Assembly (NCBI GenBank): GCA_050330975.1
Contig: JBHJHK010000495.1
Location: 1-10,425, forward strand
Source of the DNA: JBHJHK01 sp050330975
Lineage (GTDB): Bacteria; Pseudomonadota; Gammaproteobacteria; Competibacterales; Competibacteraceae
DNA length: 10,425 nucleotides
Direction: 5' to 3'
The first letter of the stretch is position 1. Each line of letters begins with the position of its first letter. Position numbers and translations under genes: made by a program. Below, piece after piece: positions 6,123-10,425 of the stretch. The notes below the pieces were generated by a model, which worked only from the letters and a program-made list of their open reading frames with translations, made no database searches and was not told where the DNA came from.

Positions 6123-7943
6123 CTACAAGTGCCGGGTCGCCCAGCGCAGCCAGCGACGGGCGCCGTCGTCGAGGTCCTGGGCCAGGGCGTCGTAGACCTG
6201 GCGGTGGTAGGCGTTGAGCCAATCCAGTTCATGGCGGTCCAGGGCCATGGCATCCACCAGTCGCAAATCGATGGGCACCAGGGTCAGGGTTTCAAAGCCC
6301 AGCATGGGGCGGTCGCCCCCGGGGAGCTCTTCGGCCTCGGTGACCCGGATGAGGTTTTCCAGGCGAATGCCGTAGTGGCCCTCCCGGTAGTAGCCCGGCT
6401 CGTTGGAGAGGATCATGTTGGGGGCCAAGGCCACCCGGTTGGGGGTTTTGGCGATGCGTTGGGGCCCTTCGTGGACCCCGGAGAAACTCCCCACCCCGTG
6501 GCCAGTGCCGTGGTCGTAGTCCACGCCCTCCCGCCACAGGGCGAGCCTGGCGATGGCGTCCAGTTGGGAGCCCGTGGTGCCTGGGGGAAAGCGCACCGTG
6601 GCCAGGGCAATGTGTCCCCGCAGCACCTGGGTAAAGCGCTGGCGCTGTTCTTTACTCGGCTGGCCGATGGCGATGGTGCGGGTGACGTCGGTGGTACCAA
6701 AGGGGTATTGGCCCCCGGAATCCACCAGCAATAGCCCGGGCGGCGTCAGGGAAAGGTTGGTGGCGGGACCGGTGCGGTAGTGGACAATGGCGCCGTTGGG
6801 CCCAAAGCCGGCGATGGTGTCAAAGCTCGGCCCCACGGCACCCGCCGCCGCCCGCAACTGCCCCAGGCGCTCCACCACGGCGGCCTCGTCCACGGCCGGG
6901 GCGTCGTCGGAGCGCCTGGCGGTGGCCTCCTCCAACCAGTGGAGAAAACGCACCATGGCCAGGCCGTCGGCCCGCTGGGCGCGGCGGGCACCCGCTATCT
7001 CGCGGTCGTGTTTGATGGCCCGGGGACGCAGACAGGGGTCGGCCTCCCGGACAAGGCGGGCACCGACCTCGGTGAGGCGCTGGAAAAAGCCGGCGGCGGC
7101 AACGCTGGGATCCAACTGTACCGTTCGGTCTTTGAAATGCTCCAGGGCCTCGCCGAGGCCAGGGGGAGAGACCAACCGCACCCCCTCCCCCAGGTGGGCC
7201 ACCACCTCGACCCCCACCCGAGGGGGGTCGATAAACCAGTCGACACGGCCATCTCGGTGGAGGAAGGCAAAACTCAAGGGCACGGGGGTGTGGGGCAAAT
7301 CCCCGGCGCGGACGTTCAACAACCAGGCGATGGCGGCGGGGTCGGTGAGGACCGCGGCATCCACGCCCCGCCCTTGGAGCTCAGCGGCCAGCCGGTGGCG
7401 CTTGTCGGCGCTGGCCTCCCCGGCCCACTCCAGGGGCTGGACCACCACCTCCGTCTCGGGGGCGGGGGGGCGGTCCCGCCACACGGCATCCACGGGGTTG
7501 GAGGTCAAAGCCCGCAACTGCCCGCCCCCCTTTTGGACTCCCCCCTCCAGGGTCTCCAACTCTTGGGGGGTGTGGAGCCAGGGGTCGTAACCGAGGATAC
7601 CCAAATCCCCTTGCTGCCCCAGCCAGCGGGCCGGGGGATGATCGATGAGGTGGTGGAGGGCAAACAGGGTCTCGTCCACCTGGGCTTTGGCCTGGAGGGT
7701 GTAACGGCCGTCGACGAACAGCGCCGACTGGCGACGGTGGACCACCGCAAGACCCGCGGAGCCGGTGAAGCCCGTGACCCAAGCCAGGCGCTGCTCGCTG
7801 GGGGCTACCTCTTCGTTTTGGTGGGCGTCGGCCCGGGGCACCAACAAGCCATCGAGCCCCCGGCGCTCCAATTCAGCCACCAATGCCGTCCAGCGGCGGC
7901 GGGGGGCGTCCAGGGCGACGAGGGCGGATTTGGGGTCGGTCAT
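6123..7943 (-). CDS. pepP: Xaa-Pro aminopeptidase, long (XPNPEP1-like) M24B form
   Basis: A metal-dependent exopeptidase that removes an N-terminal residue preceding proline; no signal peptide, so cytoplasmic. At 606 residues it matches the three-domain form typified by human XPNPEP1 rather than the ~440-residue E. coli PepP. Two creatinase-like N-terminal domains (about 15-150 and 165-320) precede the pita-bread catalytic domain (about 325-545). A C-terminal extension follows with GFETLTLVPID and LDWLNAYH. All five dinuclear-metal ligands are visible: Asp408 (VDSGGQY), Asp419 (TTDVTRT), His482 (GTGHGVG), Glu515 (NEPGYY) and Glu529 (IRLEN). Their spacing tracks XPNPEP1 (415, 426, 489, 523, 537 from memory) with a shift of only 7-8. 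The ATG at 7943 is 10 bases after the tesA stop with a poor ribosome site, so translation is probably coupled to tesA. Assignment is very secure; the symbol pepP is used in the broad family sense. Confidence 0.96.
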   Translation of the reverse strand: MTDPKSALVALDAPRRRWTALVAELERRGLDGLLVPRADAHQNEEVAPSEQRLAWVTGFTGSAGLAVVHRRQSALFVDGRYTLQAKAQVDETLFALHHLIDHPPARWLGQQGDLGILGYDPWLHTPQELETLEGGVQKGGGQLRALTSNPVDAVWRDRPPAPETEVVVQPLEWAGEASADKRHRLAAELQGRGVDAAVLTDPAAIAWLLNVRAGDLPHTPVPLSFAFLHRDGRVDWFIDPPRVGVEVVAHLGEGVRLVSPPGLGEALEHFKDRTVQLDPSVAAAGFFQRLTEVGARLVREADPCLRPRAIKHDREIAGARRAQRADGLAMVRFLHWLEEATARRSDDAPAVDEAAVVERLGQLRAAAGAVGPSFDTIAGFGPNGAIVHYRTGPATNLSLTPPGLLLVDSGGQYPFGTTDVTRTIAIGQPSKEQRQRFTQVLRGHIALATVRFPPGTTGSQLDAIARLALWREGVDYDHGTGHGVGSFSGVHEGPQRIAKTPNRVALAPNMILSNEPGYYREGHYGIRLENLIRVTEAEELPGGDRPMLGFETLTLVPIDLRLVDAMALDRHELDWLNAYHRQVYDALAQDLDDGARRWLRWATRHL

Positions 7944-7953
7944 GGCATTGATC

Positions 7954-8619
7954 TCAGGCGTCGATGCGGGCTAGGAGGCGCTCGACATAGGGCAGGAGGC
8001 GTTCGACGATGGCGGCTACCCCTTCGGCATTGGGGTGGATGCCGTCGGTCTGGTTGAGGGCGGCCTCGGTGGCCACCCCCTCGAGGATAAAGGGGTAAAA
8101 CACGACGTCGAAGTCGGCGGCCAGGTCTCGGTAGAGGGCGTTGAAGGGGGTCTCGTAGCCCTTCCCCAAGTTGGGAGGGGCATACATCCCCGCCAAGAGC
8201 ACCGGCAAGTTTCGTGCGGCCAGGGCCTCGAGGATGGCCTTGAGGTTGGCCCGGGTAGTGGCGGGGTCGATACCCCGCAGGCCGTCGTTGGCCCCCAGGG
8301 CCACAATGACGCCGTCGGGGTCGTCCCCCAGGGCCCAGGCGAGCCGGGCCCGTCCCCCGGCGGTGGTGTCCCCCGACACCCCGGCGTTGAGGATGACCAC
8401 ATCGTAACCTCTGCTCCCCAGGGCGGTTTCCAGCTGGGCGGGTAGGCTGTCTCCCCGGGCCAAGCCATAGCCGGCGGTGAGGCTATCCCCCAGGGCCAGC
8501 AATCGGATGGGATCGGCCAGGGCAGCGGAACTCACCCACCCCAGGACCAAAGCCGCCATCAGGGCTTGGAGGTAAGACCCAAAGCGGGTCGGGGGGGGAC
8601 TTGGCGCAACCCTAGCCAT
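7954..8619 (-). CDS. tesA: TesA-type periplasmic SGNH esterase / thioesterase I
   Basis: A multifunctional acyl-CoA thioesterase, arylesterase and lysophospholipase of the GDSL/SGNH family, 221 residues with signal. All four SGNH blocks are visible: block I LALGDSLTAGYG (nucleophile Ser46), block II AGVSGDTTAGG (Gly83), block III ALGANDGLRG (Asn111) and block V DGIHPNAEG (Asp192, His195). Residues 1-35 form a signal peptide (Arg3, Arg12, hydrophobic core, ALA before Asp36), so it acts in the periplasm. The frame stays open well upstream (to 8919), but that extension is antisense to ybbA and lacks any family sequence. ATG 8619 is preferred although GGAG abuts it directly; GTG 8634 is an alternative. 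It is divergent from ybbA across 133 bases, as in E. coli, and is followed after 10 bases by the aminopeptidase. In E. coli, TesA is reported to work with YbbAP (from memory). Confidence 0.95.
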   Translation of the reverse strand: MARVAPSPPPTRFGSYLQALMAALVLGWVSSAALADPIRLLALGDSLTAGYGLARGDSLPAQLETALGSRGYDVVILNAGVSGDTTAGGRARLAWALGDDPDGVIVALGANDGLRGIDPATTRANLKAILEALAARNLPVLLAGMYAPPNLGKGYETPFNALYRDLAADFDVVFYPFILEGVATEAALNQTDGIHPNAEGVAAIVERLLPYVERLLARIDA

Positions 8620-8752
8620 CTCCGGGGGTCCCACGTCCCGAGGTCTTCTGGGGCGACCGACCCTGGGCTCCAAGATACCGACTCCGGTACCCAAAGGGGC
8701 GCTGCGGGCCGGTTGGTCACCCCAGACCGTTGGCTCACAAGGAGTAATTCCC
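8620..8752. promoter_or_regulatory. Divergent tesA / ybbA intergenic region
   Basis: These 133 bases must hold the start signals for both directions, but no good -35/-10 pair stands out on either strand. A short palindrome, TACCG-ACTC-CGGTA, lies at 8676-8689, with GGTATC on the minus strand beside it as a weak -10-like match for tesA. The only strong signal is the ybbA ribosome site AAGGAG at 8739-8744, 8 bases before ATG 8753. Promoter placement is therefore open. Confidence 0.4.
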
Positions 8753-9490
8753 ATGACTGATTCTCCCATCGTGCAGCTGCGCGACGTCCACTTGACCCTC
8801 GAGAGCAGCGCTGGCCCCGTGGCCGTGCTGCGGGGCATCGACTTGGACATCGACCGCGGTGAGACGGTGAGTGTCGTAGGCCCCTCGGGCGCCGGCAAGT
8901 CTACCATGATGATGATCATGGCAGGGCTAGAACGGCCAACCCGGGGTCGGGTGGCGGTGGCGGGCTATGAACTGACTCAATTAGACGAGGATGCCTTGGC
9001 CCTGTTTCGCCGCGACCACGTCGGCATCGTGTTCCAGGCCTTTCACCTCATTCCCACCATGACGGCGCTGGAGAACGCCGCGGTGCCCTTGGAGTTCGCC
9101 GGGCGCCGGGATGCCTTTCAGCGGGCGGCCGAGACCCTCAAAGCCGTGGGCTTGAGCCACCGCCTCCACCACTACCCCAATCAACTGTCCGGCGGCGAGC
9201 AGCAGCGGGTGGCATTGGCCAGGGCCCTGGCCCCGGAACCCGATGTCCTCATGGCCGACGAGCCCACCGGCAACCTCGACGGCGCCACGGGGGCCCAAGT
9301 CATCGAGTTGATGTTCTCCTTGAGCCGCCAACGGGGGGCGACCCTGTTGCTCATCACCCACGACGAGGAACTGGCGGGGCGCTGTGGACGGCGCATCCAC
9401 GTGGCCGACGGCCAGGTGCGAGACGAACCTCACCCCGAATCCACGGCGGCCAGCCGCGATAGCCAGCCGACGGCGGAGGCCACCCCATGA
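8753..9490 (+). CDS. ybbA: ABC transporter ATP-binding protein YbbA (MacB/LolD superfamily)
   Basis: The cytoplasmic ATPase subunit that powers the adjacent FtsX-type permease; 245 residues. It has Walker A GPSGAGKST (43-51), Q-loop Gln95 (IVFQAFHL), signature LSGGEQQRVALARAL (145-159), Walker B VLMADEP with catalytic Glu170, D-loop GNLD (173-176) and switch His203 (ITHDEE). PTGNLD and the FQxFxLIPTMTALEN stretch are typical of the MacB/LolD/FtsE group. Its assignment to YbbA rather than LolD rests on the neighbours: tesA divergent upstream and a YbbP-like permease downstream. The C-terminal ~25 residues after GQVRDE are low-complexity Ser/Thr/Ala. AAGGAG precedes ATG 8753 by 8 bases, and the stop overlaps the next start (ATGA). 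The pair is thought to extract hydrophobic molecules from the membrane or act on envelope lipids; the substrate is not evident here. Confidence 0.95.
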   Translation: MTDSPIVQLRDVHLTLESSAGPVAVLRGIDLDIDRGETVSVVGPSGAGKSTMMMIMAGLERPTRGRVAVAGYELTQLDEDALALFRRDHVGIVFQAFHLIPTMTALENAAVPLEFAGRRDAFQRAAETLKAVGLSHRLHHYPNQLSGGEQQRVALARALAPEPDVLMADEPTGNLDGATGAQVIELMFSLSRQRGATLLLITHDEELAGRCGRRIHVADGQVRDEPHPESTAASRDSQPTAEATP

Positions 9491-10425
9491 GCGCCATCCA
9501 GCCCCAAGGGTCCCCGTTACCCGCCACTAACCGCCGTCGCCCCCCCCCTTGGGCGGCGTTGACCCTGGCCCGCCGGGAGCTGCGGGCCGGACTGCGGGGC
9601 TTTCGGCTGTTTATCGCCTGTTTGGCCTTGGGGGTGGCGGCCATCGCCGCGGTGCAGTCGGTGGCGTCTAGTATCCTCCAGGGCCTCAAGGACGACGCCC
9701 AAGTGCTGTTGGGGGGAGACCTGGCCATCAGCCAGCTCTACCGCCCCCTGACGGGGCCCCAGCTGGATTATCTCCAGGCCAATAGCCGCGCCCTGGCGCG
9801 TTTTGCCGAGCTGCGCACCATGGCCAGGCGCGCCGATGGCAACAACGCCACCCTAGTGGAGTTCAAGGCGGTGGGGGCCCAGTATCCACTGTTTGGCGGG
9901 GTGACCCTCGAGGAGACGGCGAGTGCTCAGGTTGGAGATCTGGGGTCGGCCATGGAAAGACGCGATGGCCGCTGGGGAGCGGTGGTGGATCCGGCGGTCC
10001 TGGGGCGCTTGGATCTCCAAGTGGGGGATTCCCTGGCCATCGGCGAAATCGAATACGCCATCCGCGGCACCATCGCCCAAGAACCCGATCGGGTGGGGGG
10101 CGGTGGCAACTTTGGCCTCGGACCTCGGGTCATGGTGAGCCTCGAGTCCCTCGGGGCCACGGGACTGGTCGTGCCCGGCAGTTTGATCTACTACCACTAT
10201 CGGTTGGTATTGCCCGAAGGCATGGCTATCGACCGCTACCGCAGCCAACTGGCTGAAGCCTTTCCCAGCGCCCCCTGGCGGCTGCGGGACTACCGCAACG
10301 CCGCCCCCCGGGTGGAATTCACCGTTCGCCGCTTGACGTTGTTCCTCACCCTGGTGGGCCGTTCGGCCCGCCCCGGGGGGGGGGGGGGGGGGGGCCCCGC
10401 CGTGGGGGGCGTGCTCGTTGGCCCC
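9487..10425 (+). CDS. ybbP: YbbP-like FtsX-family permease, N-terminal part only
   Basis: The membrane subunit of the YbbAP transporter, open to the contig edge with no stop. About 290 reliable residues are present of an expected ~800-850. The start ATG 9487 overlaps the ybbA stop (ATGA), and GGAGG at 9475-9479 lies 7 bases upstream, so the genes are co-translated. A basic N-terminus (ATNRRRPPPW, WAALTLARRELRAG) leads into the first transmembrane helix at about 40-60 (LFIACLALGVAAIAAVQSV). A MacB-like periplasmic domain follows: LLGGDLAISQLYRPLT, AVVDPAVLGRLDLQVGD, then GPRVMVSLESLGATGLVVPGS characteristic of YbbP relatives. A second hydrophobic stretch starts at about 283 (RLTLFLTLVG). The next codons are disturbed by a 20-base G run at 10375-10394. 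The frame happens to survive it, and the residues after it (AVGGVLVG) resemble the expected continuation of that helix, so the run may be a spurious insertion. Confidence 0.92.
   Translation, partial: MSAIQPQGSPLPATNRRRPPPWAALTLARRELRAGLRGFRLFIACLALGVAAIAAVQSVASSILQGLKDDAQVLLGGDLAISQLYRPLTGPQLDYLQANSRALARFAELRTMARRADGNNATLVEFKAVGAQYPLFGGVTLEETASAQVGDLGSAMERRDGRWGAVVDPAVLGRLDLQVGDSLAIGEIEYAIRGTIAQEPDRVGGGGNFGLGPRVMVSLESLGATGLVVPGSLIYYHYRLVLPEGMAIDRYRSQLAEAFPSAPWRLRDYRNAAPRVEFTVRRLTLFLTLVGRSARPGGGGGGGPAVGGVLVGP
10371..10398. other. 20-base G run near the right contig end, probable artefact
   Basis: CCCC at 10371-10374 is followed by twenty consecutive G (10375-10394) and CCCC. The run sits inside a transmembrane helix of the FtsX-type permease, where seven glycines in a row are not expected. 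The sequence on both sides reads like permease coding sequence. It mirrors the poly-C at the left end, and both are poly-G when read outward. It is most likely a base-calling or assembly error. Confidence 0.7.

Noticed and set aside
5478..8057. Two very long plus-strand open frames (about 418 and 425 residues) opposite the exported-protein, pepP and tesA genes
   Set aside because: They are antisense to genes with clear families and catalytic motifs. Their translations are Gly/His/Gln-rich without domain pattern, and high G+C removes stop codons from the opposite strand.
8620..8919. N-terminal extension of the tesA frame to 8919
   Set aside because: The extension lies opposite the start of ybbA, has no family sequence and would bury the signal peptide. 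ATG 8619 gives a normal exported TesA.
1..10425. CRISPR array, tRNA or rRNA gene, insertion sequence, attachment site, phage or defence module
   Set aside because: No spaced direct repeats, RNA signatures, transposase or integrase genes, terminal inverted repeats or defence domains were found. All coding space is taken by housekeeping, efflux and envelope genes.

Overview
The window looks like one complete contig from a high-G+C (about two thirds G+C by eye), Gram-negative, probably gammaproteobacterial genome. The main reasons are an RND efflux pump with a lipoprotein adaptor, two exported proteins, and the tesA / ybbA-ybbP divergent arrangement known from Escherichia coli. The outermost ~70 bases at the left and ~50 at the right are low-complexity. 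Read outward, both ends become poly-G, which looks like sequencing or assembly noise rather than biology. Nine protein genes fill nearly everything in between, and no gene-free stretch exceeds about 135 bases.

Left half (1-5474): a leftward efflux locus. The order of transcription is a periplasmic adaptor lipoprotein (4674-3472), an RND inner-membrane permease (3472-341, sharing one base with the adaptor gene), then a small lipoprotein cut by the contig end (271 to the edge). A TetR/AcrR-type regulator (4809-5474) is read away from it. The 134-base divergent region carries two related half-conserved elements in opposite orientation. One covers the overlapping -10 boxes and the other the presumed -35 area of the pump promoter. 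This is the expected layout for local repression of the pump and the regulator. No outer-membrane channel (TolC type) lies in the window.

Right half (5484-10425): reading leftward from about 8619 are a periplasmic SGNH esterase of the TesA type (8619-7954), an aminopeptidase P of the long XPNPEP1 type (7943-6123, 10 bases after tesA), and an uncharacterised exported protein of 180 residues (6026-5484). The last of these converges on the tetR gene with 9 bases between the stop codons. Reading rightward from 8753 are YbbA (ABC ATPase) and YbbP (FtsX/MacB-type permease, N-terminal ~290 residues only). They overlap by ATGA and run into the contig end.

Functionally the window holds an inducible-looking export pump, envelope lipid or ester handling (TesA with YbbAP), and proline-peptide turnover. 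I see no RNA gene, mobile element, CRISPR array, phage gene or clear intrinsic terminator, and no convincing new biological system. The items most worth a second look are the uncharacterised 180-residue exported protein, the small lipoprotein behind the pump, the paired operator-like elements, and the damaged contig ends.
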